64,000 nt of DNA, from the NCBI RefSeq assembly GCF_003634105.1, contig NZ_RBIQ01000007.1, forward strand, positions 1,240,001 through 1,304,000. Direction: 5' to 3'. Positions 1 to 7,068 of the stretch are shown here, in pieces (positions within the stretch are counted from its first letter, which is position 1; every line of letters starts with the position of its first letter). The notes beneath the pieces are model-generated. The model had not been told where the DNA came from. It did not search any database and saw nothing but the letters and a program-made list of their open reading frames with translations. The DNA is from Maribacter vaceletii. GTDB lineage: Bacteria; Bacteroidota; Bacteroidia; Flavobacteriales; Flavobacteriaceae. A program made the position numbers and the translations under genes.

Positions 1-636
1 ATATATAGAAAAGCATTTTTACACCGGTCTGTAAATATAAAAGATGCAGATGGCATTCCTATGAATTATGAAAGACTAGAGTTTTTAGGAGACTCTATGC
101 TTGGAACTATTATTTCTATGTACTTATATAATGAAGTACCAGAAGGAGATGAGGGATACTTAACAAAAATGAGGTCTAAAATAGTAAGTAGGGAGCACCT
201 TAACGAATTAGGAAAAGATTTAGGATTAATAAATTTTGTTGAGAGTAGAATCCCTAAATCCCATTTTGGAGACAATATACACGGTAATGTTTTTGAAGCC
301 CTAGTAGGAGCCATTTATCTAGACCGCGGATATAAATACTGTGAAACTTTTATAACTAAAAAAGTTATAAACCCTTATGTAGATATAGAACAATTAGAAG
401 GAAAAGTAATAAGTTATAAAAGCCTTATAATTGAGTGGTGCCAAAAGCAAAAAAAGTCATTTAAGTATAATGTCTATGAGGATACGGGTAATGACGAATT
501 AAAACACTTTGCCGTAAAATTATCTATAGATAATACTATAGTCGCAAAAGCAAGAGCAACTTCTAAGAAAAAAGCCGAAGAAAGAGCATCAAAAAGGGCG
601 TATTTTGCACTCCAAAACAAAATGAGTCACTCTTAA
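1..636 (+). CDS. rnc: Ribonuclease III, 5' end cut by window edge
   Basis: This enzyme cleaves double-stranded RNA and matures rRNA in the cytoplasm. The reading frame is open from base 1, so the true start lies upstream; 211 residues are visible. The first visible residues (IYRKAFLHRS) followed by ERLEFLGDS are the RNase III signature with its metal-binding Glu and Asp. FEALVGAIYLDRG is the second acidic motif. A double-stranded-RNA-binding domain fills roughly the last 70 residues, ending in the KKKAEERASKRA helix. The ATG at 61 is internal to the signature region and is not the start. The gene is followed by an IPExxxVDY gene and pyk, an order common in Bacteroidetes, where fabF usually precedes rnc. 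The identification is firm. Confidence 0.96.
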   Translation: MYRKAFLHRSVNIKDADGIPMNYERLEFLGDSMLGTIISMYLYNEVPEGDEGYLTKMRSKIVSREHLNELGKDLGLINFVESRIPKSHFGDNIHGNVFEALVGAIYLDRGYKYCETFITKKVINPYVDIEQLEGKVISYKSLIIEWCQKQKKSFKYNVYEDTGNDELKHFAVKLSIDNTIVAKARATSKKKAEERASKRAYFALQNKMSHS

Positions 637-745
637 ATTATTTTTTTTACATACTACAACGATATAGTTTACAATTTCACAATTTTATTGTAATTTCTTA
701 ACTAGGCAGATTGCTAATTAATCCTATATTTGCTTTTTATGGCCT

Positions 746-1210
746 ATGGTTGCAGTACATAAAATTACGGAAGATTTTTATGAAGACAACTTCATACTAA
801 TTGCTTTGCATAGCAGTTTGCCAGACTATGCTCTAACATATGCTATAAATAGTTCTTTAAAAGCATCCTTTATAAGATCAAAAAAGGATTTAGATCTATC
901 TAATATTATTTCTTTTCCTTTTTTTGAGTGGGAAGATGAAATTAATGATAGATATTGGACTTTAATTACAAATTCTAGTAGAAATAAAGAGAATATAATT
1001 ACTGCAGATTTGTTTAAAGATGAGGTAACTTTTACAAGGCATTATTTAGTTCCTGAGCATAAGGAAATAGATTATTTTCTAAAAATAGAAGAGGAAGATG
1101 CATATATGGTAGAAGATCTTTTAAAAGCATTAACAACCATACCAAAAATAATTACAGCATATAAGATAGATGCTGAAAACTTAAAATCTAAGAACAACTT
1201 AATATTTTAA
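746..1210 (+). CDS. IPExxxVDY-family protein
   Basis: A 154-residue protein of a Bacteroidetes-specific family named for a motif here read as VPEHKEIDYFLKI (about residues 101-113). Its function is unknown. No signal peptide or membrane segment is visible, so it is probably cytoplasmic. It ends two bases before pyk begins, which suggests co-transcription and translational coupling with pyruvate kinase. An ATG at 739 lies in another frame and is not usable; 746 is the first in-frame ATG. The family assignment rests on the motif and on the rnc-X-pyk gene order. Confidence 0.85.
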   Translation: MVAVHKITEDFYEDNFILIALHSSLPDYALTYAINSSLKASFIRSKKDLDLSNIISFPFFEWEDEINDRYWTLITNSSRNKENIITADLFKDEVTFTRHYLVPEHKEIDYFLKIEEEDAYMVEDLLKALTTIPKIITAYKIDAENLKSKNNLIF

Positions 1211-1212
1211 CC

Positions 1213-2655
1213 ATGTCAAGACAAAAGAAAACAAAAATAGTAGCAACCTTAGGCCCAGCAACAAGCAAAAAGGAAGTCTTAAGAGACATGATTAATACAG
1301 GTGTAGATGTCTTTAGAATTAACTTTTCTCATGCCGATTATGAAGATGTTACAGAGCGTGTTAAAATGATTAGAGAACTAAATGATGAATTAGGTTCTAA
1401 CGTATCTATTTTAGGGGATTTACAAGGTCCTAAATTACGAGTAGGTGTAATGGCAGGAGAAGTTGTAGTTTCTCCAGGAGACGAAATTACATTTGTAACA
1501 GGAGAAGCATTTGAAGGTAACTCAGAGCGAGTTTATATGAACTACGCAAAATTTCCTGAAGATGTAAAAGCAGGAGAGCGTATTTTATTAGATGACGGAA
1601 AATTAATGTTCGAGGTAGTTTCTACTAATAAAAAAGATGAAGTAAAAGCTAAAGTAATACAAGGAGGTCCTTTAAAATCTAAAAAAGGAGTTAACTTACC
1701 TAATACAGATATTTCTTTACCAGCCTTAACAGAAAAAGATGTTAAAGATGCAATATTCGCTATTTCTCTAGAGGTAGATTGGATTGCACTTTCTTTTGTT
1801 CGTTTTAGTCAAGATTTAATAGATCTTCAAAATATAATAAAAGAACATTCAGAGCATAAAATTCCAATTATTGCTAAAATAGAAAAGCCAGAAGCGGTAG
1901 AAAATATTGATAAAATAGTTTCTTATTGTGATGGTTTAATGGTAGCTAGAGGAGATTTAGGAGTAGAGGTTCCAGCACATGAGGTTCCACTTATTCAAAA
2001 ACAATTAGTATTACGAGCTAAAAGAGCTAGAATACCAGTAATTATAGCTACCCAAATGATGGAAACTATGATTACAAGCCTTACACCAACAAGAGCAGAG
2101 GTTAATGATGTTGCAAACTCTGTGATGGATGGTGCAGATGCCGTTATGCTTTCTGGAGAAACTTCTGTAGGTAATTACCCAGTACAGGTAATAGATAAAA
2201 TGGCAAGTATTTTAGAAAGTGTAGAAGGGTCAGACCTTATTAAAGTACCACAAGAGCCGCCACATATTAAAACAAAAAGATACATTACAAAATCTGTTTG
2301 TTACCATGCATCTTTAATGGCAAATGAAATAAAAGCAAAAGCAATATCTACATTAACTAATAGTGGTTATACAGCTTTTCAAATATCAGCATGGAGACCA
2401 AGTGCTCATATTTTAGTATTTACATCAAACAAAAGAATACTAACCCAACTAAATTTACTTTGGGGAGTTAAAGCTTTTTACTACGATCGTTATGTTTCTA
2501 CAGATGAAACCATAGAAGATGTAAATAAAATTGCTTGTCAAAAAGGGTTTTTAGAAGAAGGCGATATGTTAATTAGCCTTGCTGCAATGCCTATAAAAGA
2601 TAAAGGAATGGTAAATACATTAAGAGTTACAGAAATAGATTCTTGTAATTTCTAA
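1213..2655 (+). CDS. pyk: Pyruvate kinase
   Basis: Converts phosphoenolpyruvate and ADP to pyruvate and ATP, the last step of glycolysis. The 480 residues match the usual length. The N-terminus KTKIVATLGPAT is the conserved first strand of the barrel. IIAKIEKPEAVEN (about residues 215-227) is the active-site signature containing the catalytic Lys and metal-binding Glu. ARGDLGVEVP and ATQMMETM follow in the expected order. The start is two bases after the stop of the IPExxxVDY gene. A strong hairpin terminator follows the stop. Nothing unusual is seen. Confidence 0.97.
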   Translation: MSRQKKTKIVATLGPATSKKEVLRDMINTGVDVFRINFSHADYEDVTERVKMIRELNDELGSNVSILGDLQGPKLRVGVMAGEVVVSPGDEITFVTGEAFEGNSERVYMNYAKFPEDVKAGERILLDDGKLMFEVVSTNKKDEVKAKVIQGGPLKSKKGVNLPNTDISLPALTEKDVKDAIFAISLEVDWIALSFVRFSQDLIDLQNIIKEHSEHKIPIIAKIEKPEAVENIDKIVSYCDGLMVARGDLGVEVPAHEVPLIQKQLVLRAKRARIPVIIATQMMETMITSLTPTRAEVNDVANSVMDGADAVMLSGETSVGNYPVQVIDKMASILESVEGSDLIKVPQEPPHIKTKRYITKSVCYHASLMANEIKAKAISTLTNSGYTAFQISAWRPSAHILVFTSNKRILTQLNLLWGVKAFYYDRYVSTDETIEDVNKIACQKGFLEEGDMLISLAAMPIKDKGMVNTLRVTEIDSCNF

Positions 2656-2674
2656 AAACAATAATTTATATTTT

Positions 2675-2711
2675 AAGCCCAAACATGAAAGTGTTTGGGC
2701 TTTTCTTTTTT
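2675..2711 (+). terminator. Rho-independent terminator after pyk
   Basis: An 11-bp perfect stem (AAGCCCAAACA / TGTTTGGGCTT) with a 6-base loop is followed by a T-rich tract. It lies 20 bases after the pyk stop and closes the rnc-pyk unit before the AraC gene. Confidence 0.9.
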
Positions 2712-2773
2712 ATTGAGACGAGTAAGTTTTTAACTTGTCTAAGGACTAAAATTTTATAAAAAAGAAAAAACCT

Positions 2774-3622
2774 ATGAAGTTTGAATTTTATGATCAAAAG
2801 TTAGGATCCATTTTTGGGTTAACAGATGATATTAAAAAAGACGCACAAAGATTTACAATAACTTCTGGGACAATTAATTTTTTATGGAATAGGAACGCAG
2901 AAGATTTAGAAATTTTAATTGATGGGCAAGCGCTAATCTTAAAACCTAACCAGCTAGCTACAACAACATATTTACAGCATATTTCTTATTCCATTACCAA
3001 ACTACCACTAACCTCTTTTTTATTTAATAGAGAATTTTATTGTATTTCTGACCATGACGAAGAAGTTTCTTGTAATGGTATTTTGTTTTTTGGAACACAA
3101 GATTTGCCAATAATAACAATCCCTATAGAGCAAGAGCGCAAATTTAACACCCTATATGAGATTTTTGAAGACGAGTTTGCTACTCCAGATAAAATTCAAG
3201 GAGACATGCTTCAAATGCTTTTAAAGAGATTAATTATTATTTCTACAAGGTTGGCTAAAGAACAACTTATTGTAAAAAAGTTAGATAATGATCAGATAGA
3301 CGTTATTCGTAAGTTTAATGTATTGGTAGACGCTCATTATAAAACTAAAAGAAAAGTTAGTGAATATGCAGAGCTACTTTTTAAAAGCCCTAAAACACTA
3401 TCTAATTTGTTTGCATTATATAATCAAAAATCACCACAGCAAATTATTTTGGAGCGTGTTGCTCTAGAGGCAAAACGTTTAATAAACTTCACAGACAAAC
3501 AAAATCAAGAAATAGCATATGAATTAGGGTTTAATGACCCTGCTCATTTTAGTAGCTTTTTTAAGAAAATGACCTCATTATCTCCTTCTAAATACCGAGA
3601 AACAAACGAAATTCTTCCATAA
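2774..3622 (+). CDS. AraC-family transcriptional regulator
   Basis: A 282-residue cytoplasmic DNA-binding regulator. The N-terminal part (about 1-120) looks like a beta-rich cupin-type sensing domain, with FNREFYCISDHDEEVSCNG near residues 79-97. The C-terminal ~90 residues form the double helix-turn-helix of AraC/XylS proteins: KVSEYAELLFKSPKTLSNLF is the first and NQEIAYELGFNDPAHFSSFF the second, followed by the family hallmark SPSKYRE. It stands alone after the pyk terminator and just upstream of a small-protein/AhpD/cupredoxin cassette on the same strand, which it probably activates. The Cys and His residues in the sensing domain could respond to redox state or metal; that is inference. 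Confidence 0.9.
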   Translation: MKFEFYDQKLGSIFGLTDDIKKDAQRFTITSGTINFLWNRNAEDLEILIDGQALILKPNQLATTTYLQHISYSITKLPLTSFLFNREFYCISDHDEEVSCNGILFFGTQDLPIITIPIEQERKFNTLYEIFEDEFATPDKIQGDMLQMLLKRLIIISTRLAKEQLIVKKLDNDQIDVIRKFNVLVDAHYKTKRKVSEYAELLFKSPKTLSNLFALYNQKSPQQIILERVALEAKRLINFTDKQNQEIAYELGFNDPAHFSSFFKKMTSLSPSKYRETNEILP

Positions 3623-3651
3623 AGGAAATTTATACAAGTAGTCGGGAAATA

Positions 3652-3688
3652 CGTAATAACAAAAAGGTTCTTTACTGTCGCATCTTTG
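3652..3688 (+). promoter_or_regulatory. Candidate activator-dependent promoter with CGTAATAAC site
   Basis: CGTAATAAC (3652-3660) lies 20 bases upstream of CATCTTTG (3681-3688), a near match to the Bacteroidetes -7 element TAnnTTTG. The place where a TTG -33 box would be expected holds this repeat instead. The layout fits a promoter that needs an activator such as the adjacent AraC protein. The same nine bases recur at 3892-3900. Confidence 0.4.
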
Positions 3689-3712
3689 TAGTGTAATTAA
3701 AAACAATACAAG

Positions 3713-3868
3713 ATGAAAAATATACATAAGTCACTTTTTAATCTCATTGAGATTTTTGGAAACACCAATAGAGCAGAGGCTAAGACTATTAATTTAGAAA
3801 GTCATTGTGAGCAAAAACACCATCATGATTTTTATTGTGATGCGGAGAAACCATTTATATCCCTATAA
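3713..3868 (+). CDS. Small His/Cys-rich protein, 51 residues, unknown
   Basis: An open frame of 51 codons from ATG 3713 to TAA 3866-3868, unrecognised. The N-terminal half is helical and amphipathic (HKSLFNLIEIFG). The C-terminal half holds a dense potential metal-ligand cluster, SHCEQKHHHDFYCD, with two Cys and four His. There is no signal peptide. The gene sits between the AraC regulator and an AhpD-like CxxC protein on the same strand, with a candidate promoter 25 bases upstream of its start. Metal or redox sensing or delivery is a guess from composition and neighbours. Its reality depends on conservation, which cannot be checked here. Confidence 0.5.
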   Translation: MKNIHKSLFNLIEIFGNTNRAEAKTINLESHCEQKHHHDFYCDAEKPFISL

Positions 3869-3891
3869 ACTAAATAGTAATACTAAATTTT

Positions 3892-3900
3892 CGTAATAAC
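3892..3900 (+). repeat. Second CGTAATAAC copy upstream of the AhpD-like gene
   Basis: An exact nine-base copy of the motif at 3652-3660. Both are followed by two purines and AA, giving CGTAATAACRRAA. It ends 19 bases before the ATG of the AhpD-like gene. It may be a second binding site for the AraC regulator, although no -7 box fits between it and the start codon. Confidence 0.4.
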
Positions 3901-3919
3901 GGAAGTAAAAAATAATAAT

Positions 3920-4468
3920 ATGAGCAATTTTAATGTACCAAAAAGAGAAGAAGTAAGTGTTGCTAATCAAGCAATTTTTGACAACCTAGAAAATGCAGTT
4001 GGTTTTGTGCCAAACCTTTATGCAACCTATGCATATTCAGAAAATGCTTTAGGAAACTATTTAGCATTATCTAATGCAAAAACATCTTTATCAGCTAAAG
4101 AGAAAGAAGTTGTGAATTTAGCTGTAAGTCAAGTAAACGCTTGTACATACTGTCTTTCTGCACATACAGCAATAGGAAAAATGAACGGATTTACGGATGC
4201 TCAAATCTTAGAATTAAGAGCTGGTAAAGCTTCTTTTGATACCAAATTAAATGCGTTGGCTGCTTTAGCAAAAAATATTACAGAAAACCGAGGAGCAACA
4301 AGTTCTGCAGTAGTTGAAAACTTTTTTAATGCAGGCTGGACAAAAGAAAACTTAATAGATACAATAGTTTTAGTAGGGGATAAAACAATATCTAACTACT
4401 TACATAAAACAACAGATGTGCCTGTAGATTTTCCAGTAGCGCAAGATTTAGAAACAATAGAAGCATAA
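3920..4468 (+). CDS. Carboxymuconolactone decarboxylase / AhpD-like protein
   Basis: A 182-residue all-helical cytoplasmic protein of the CMD/AhpD fold. The AhpD catalytic pattern is exact: Glu63, eleven residues, Cys75, two residues, Cys78, three residues, His82 (ACTYCLSAH). In AhpD this relay reduces peroxiredoxin or breaks down peroxides, so a thiol-peroxidase role is more likely than decarboxylation. It lies between the 51-residue His/Cys-rich gene and a secreted cupredoxin-like gene, all downstream of an AraC regulator, suggesting a stress-responsive unit. The substrate cannot be read from the sequence. Confidence 0.88.
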   Translation: MSNFNVPKREEVSVANQAIFDNLENAVGFVPNLYATYAYSENALGNYLALSNAKTSLSAKEKEVVNLAVSQVNACTYCLSAHTAIGKMNGFTDAQILELRAGKASFDTKLNALAALAKNITENRGATSSAVVENFFNAGWTKENLIDTIVLVGDKTISNYLHKTTDVPVDFPVAQDLETIEA

Positions 4469-4505
4469 TTAACATAAATAAGAATAAACTTTAAAAATTA
4501 AAATC

Positions 4506-4895
4506 ATGAAAAAATTAATTGTATTAGCAGTATTAGCATTAGGAGTAACATTTTCTTCAAATGCACAAGACAAAATGATGAAAAAGGCGCAAAAAACCAT
4601 TTCTTTAGAGCAAACAACTGGAGAATTTACACAAAAAGAAATTACAGTTTCTGAGGGAACGTATGTTTTTGAAATTGCAAATAATGCAGTGGGTCATGAT
4701 GTTGGTTTTGTTTTAGTACAAAAAGGAAAAGACATTACTAAACCAGAAAATCATATACAAACAGCTTATGTTACAGAGGTTGTAGCAACAGGTAAAACTC
4801 AAAAATCTAAACCTACAACTTTGGCAAAAGGAGAGTACGTTTATTTCTGTCCTATGAATCCAACTTCAACGGATAATATTTTAACAGTTAAGTAG
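4506..4895 (+). CDS. Secreted cupredoxin-like protein with incomplete copper site
   Basis: A 129-residue protein with a clear signal peptide (MKKLIVLAVLALGVTFSSNA, cleavage near 20), so it acts in the periplasm. The rest is a compact beta domain. His64 in VGHDVGF matches the first copper ligand of blue copper proteins, and Cys115 in YFCPMNPT matches the Cys ligand. The second His normally found 2-4 residues after that Cys is missing; Met117 is close by. It may therefore bind copper differently or not at all. It follows the AhpD-like gene by 37 bases and ends at a strong terminator, so it is probably the last gene of the AraC-linked unit. Confidence 0.75.
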   Translation: MKKLIVLAVLALGVTFSSNAQDKMMKKAQKTISLEQTTGEFTQKEITVSEGTYVFEIANNAVGHDVGFVLVQKGKDITKPENHIQTAYVTEVVATGKTQKSKPTTLAKGEYVYFCPMNPTSTDNILTVK

Positions 4896-4910
4896 TTAAG
4901 TGTTTTGTTA

Positions 4911-4948
4911 AAAAAGCCTTTATGTTATTTAACATAGAGGCTTTTTTT
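4911..4948 (+). terminator. Bidirectional terminator between cupredoxin-like gene and dinB
   Basis: A 17-bp stem with one G-T pair (AAAAAGCCTTTATGTTA with its complement) and a two-base loop. It has A-runs on the left and T-runs on the right, so it can end transcription from both sides. It separates the plus-strand cassette from the converging dinB gene. Confidence 0.9.
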
Positions 4949-4949
4949 A

Positions 4950-6047
4950 TTAAAAATCAAACCGTAGTTGAATATCTATGGTTTTCTTTTTTTCTTTTTG
5001 TTTATCCTCGGTATTTAAATTAGCTAAAGAAATACCTAAAAGGCGAACCGAATTTTCTAATTTTTCTTGAAATAGTAGCTCTTTAGCGGTTTCAAAAATT
5101 AAATCTTTTTTTGAAATAAAATAGGGAAGTGTTTTACTTCTGGTTTGTAAACTAAAGTCGCTATATTTTATTTTAAGAGTTATTGTCTTTCCGGCTATTT
5201 TGGCTCTATCTAATCGCTTTTCCAGTTCAGTTGCAATATTATCTAAGCGTTCTAACATAAAAATTTCACTACTTAGATTTTCACTAAACGTACGTTCTGC
5301 TCCTAAAGATTTAGGAATTCTATGGGCTTTAACTTCACTGGTGTGAATACCACGGACAACATTATAATAATACGCTCCGCTTTTCCCAAAATTAGTTTTT
5401 AAAAATTCTAGGGATTTAGTTTTTAAATCTTTCCCAGTAAAAATACCTAGCTTATACATTTTTTGGGTAGTTACTTTTCCAACCCCATAAAACTTTCGGA
5501 TCTCTAAATCTTCTAAAAACTGTATAACCTCTTCTGGGTTTACCGTTTTTTGACCATTGGGTTTATTAAAGTCACTTGCAACTTTGGCAATAAATTTATT
5601 AATAGAGATTCCAGCAGAGGCAGCCAAACCAAGCTCATTATAAATACGTTGTCTAATTTCTTTGGCAATTAAAGAGGCAGAAGGGTTTCCCTTTTTATTG
5701 GTAGTTACATCTAAATAAGCTTCATCTAATGAAAGTGGTTCTACCAAATCTGTGTAATCAAAAAAGATAGCTCTAATTTTTTGAGAAATTGCTTTATAAC
5801 GATCATATCTTGGCTTTACAAAGGTAAGATGTGGACAATTTTTCTTTGCCATAAATCCGCTCATAGCACTACGAACACCAAATTTGCGAGCTTCATAATT
5901 AGCAGCAGAAACCACTCCTCTTATTTCATTACCGCCAACAGCTAAGGGTTTTCCTTTTAAGCTAGGATTATCTAATTCCTCTACAGATGCATAAAAGGCA
6001 TCCATATCTACATGAATTATTTTTCGTAAAGGAAGTTTAGAGAGCAT
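4950..6047 (-). CDS. dinB: DNA polymerase IV
   Basis: A Y-family translesion polymerase that copies damaged DNA with low fidelity. The N-terminus carries IIHVDMDAFYASVEE, and SLDEAYLDVT follows near residue 102; together they provide the catalytic acidic residues. Helix-hairpin-helix and little-finger regions follow (KFYGVGKVTTQKMYKLGI, then ERTFSENL). I place the start at the ATG at 6047 (365 residues); an in-frame TTG at 6053 is less likely. No LexA-type box is evident. A TACATTTG element ends only three bases before the ATG, so the mRNA may have almost no leader. The last residues LRFDF resemble a beta-clamp binding tail. Confidence 0.95.
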   Translation of the reverse strand: MLSKLPLRKIIHVDMDAFYASVEELDNPSLKGKPLAVGGNEIRGVVSAANYEARKFGVRSAMSGFMAKKNCPHLTFVKPRYDRYKAISQKIRAIFFDYTDLVEPLSLDEAYLDVTTNKKGNPSASLIAKEIRQRIYNELGLAASAGISINKFIAKVASDFNKPNGQKTVNPEEVIQFLEDLEIRKFYGVGKVTTQKMYKLGIFTGKDLKTKSLEFLKTNFGKSGAYYYNVVRGIHTSEVKAHRIPKSLGAERTFSENLSSEIFMLERLDNIATELEKRLDRAKIAGKTITLKIKYSDFSLQTRSKTLPYFISKKDLIFETAKELLFQEKLENSVRLLGISLANLNTEDKQKEKKKTIDIQLRFDF

Positions 6048-6050
6048 AAA

Positions 6051-6058
6051 CAAATGTA
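6051..6058 (-). promoter_or_regulatory. -7 element of dinB
   Basis: TACATTTG on the minus strand is a full match to TAnnTTTG. A TTG occurs 17 bases upstream, slightly closer than the usual 19-20. Its closeness to the ATG at 6047 implies a leaderless or nearly leaderless transcript. Confidence 0.5.
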
Positions 6059-6098
6059 AACTTTATATATTTTTACAAAAAGTAAAACAAGGCTTTAA

Positions 6099-6575
6099 AT
6101 GATAGAAATAGAACGTAAATTTTTAGTTGTTTCGGAAGATTATAAAACAAATGCAAATACAAAAACGCGTATTGTTCAAGGTTTTTTAAATACGAACCCG
6201 GAACGTACAGTTCGTATTAGGATTAAAGGAGACAAAGGTTTTATTACTGTAAAAGGAAAAGGGAACAAAACAGGGGTTTCTAGGTTTGAATGGGAGAAGG
6301 AAATTGATTTAACTGAGGCAGAACAATTATTAAAAATAGCGGAACCTGGTAGTATAGATAAAATTAGATACGAAGTAAAAGTTGGTAATCATGTTTTTGA
6401 GGTGGATGAATTTTTTGGGGATAATAAAGGTTTGATAATAGCTGAGGTAGAGTTGTCTTCTGAAGATGAAATTTTTAAAAAACCAGAATGGCTAGGACAA
6501 GAAGTTTCTGGAATAACTAAATATTATAATTCGCAATTAAGTAAAGTGCCTTTTAAAAATTGGGTAGAGAAATAA
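6099..6575 (+). CDS. CYTH-domain protein (tripolyphosphatase-like)
   Basis: A 158-residue cytoplasmic protein. It opens with MIEIERKFLV, the ExExK signature (Glu3, Glu5, Lys7) of the CYTH superfamily, which hydrolyses triphosphates in a beta tunnel using divalent metal. Alternating Arg/Lys/Glu strands (RTVRIRIKGD, GFITVKGKG, RFEWEKEI, RYEVKVGNHVFEVDEF, GLIIAEVEL) continue the tunnel. Short bacterial members of this size are usually inorganic tripolyphosphatases or of unknown role; class IV adenylate cyclase activity is less likely. It is divergent from dinB with only 51 bases between the starts. Confidence 0.88.
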   Translation: MIEIERKFLVVSEDYKTNANTKTRIVQGFLNTNPERTVRIRIKGDKGFITVKGKGNKTGVSRFEWEKEIDLTEAEQLLKIAEPGSIDKIRYEVKVGNHVFEVDEFFGDNKGLIIAEVELSSEDEIFKKPEWLGQEVSGITKYYNSQLSKVPFKNWVEK

Positions 6576-6576
6576 G

Positions 6577-7050
6577 GTTCTCTTTAGCATATTTTTCTGT
6601 TGTAATACCTCTAATGTTGTTAATTATTAAATGTTCTAATAATACCATTATTTTGTGCTTCTAAGAGTAAATTATATACAGTTTTATTCACTGTTTTTTT
6701 CTAAATTTTGAAAATTCTCTATTAGCTTTAGGGTAATATTTTTGTAAGCCATATAAAAAAGAAGGACTAAAGGTTTTTAAATAATCTAACCCAACTCTAT
6801 AAATTCCTATTACAGCAAGAATTGGATTAGAATTTTCTTTTTCAATACATTTATTAATGTCAATTTCTATTTTTTCTAGAAGTAAAATAAGGCTCTCATT
6901 AACTATAGCTTCTTTACCAGAAAATTTTTTATATATAGTTTTTTTAGAGATTCCCATTTCGCGAGCAAGCTCATCTAAAGTAAATTTTTTACTTCCAAAT
7001 TTTGTAAATTTAGAAATTGCAAATTCTAAAAACTGACACTTATTTATCAT
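6577..7050 (-). pseudogene. TetR/AcrR-family regulator, C-terminus destroyed by frameshifts
   Basis: The intact part (7050 to 6688, 120 residues) has a normal TetR helix-turn-helix (LAREMGISKKTIYKKFSGKE, residues ~29-48). It stops at a TGA just after a run of seven T (6694-6700 on the plus strand), far short of the usual ~200 residues. Reading on in the next frame gives TVYNLLLEAQNNGIIR, and returning to the first frame gives LLEHLIINNIRGITTEKYAKEN; both look like the ligand-binding part of TetR proteins. At least two lesions are needed to explain this, and probably a small deletion. The gene lies 18 bases after the efflux outer-membrane gene, so it was probably the last gene and a local repressor of that operon. 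Confidence 0.7.
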
Positions 7051-7068
7051 GAATTTTATGATTAATAA

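Noticed and set aside
2716-2739. AAGTT-TTT-AACTT hairpin before the AraC gene
   Set aside because: The stem is short and imperfect when extended, and the pyk terminator just upstream already explains termination.
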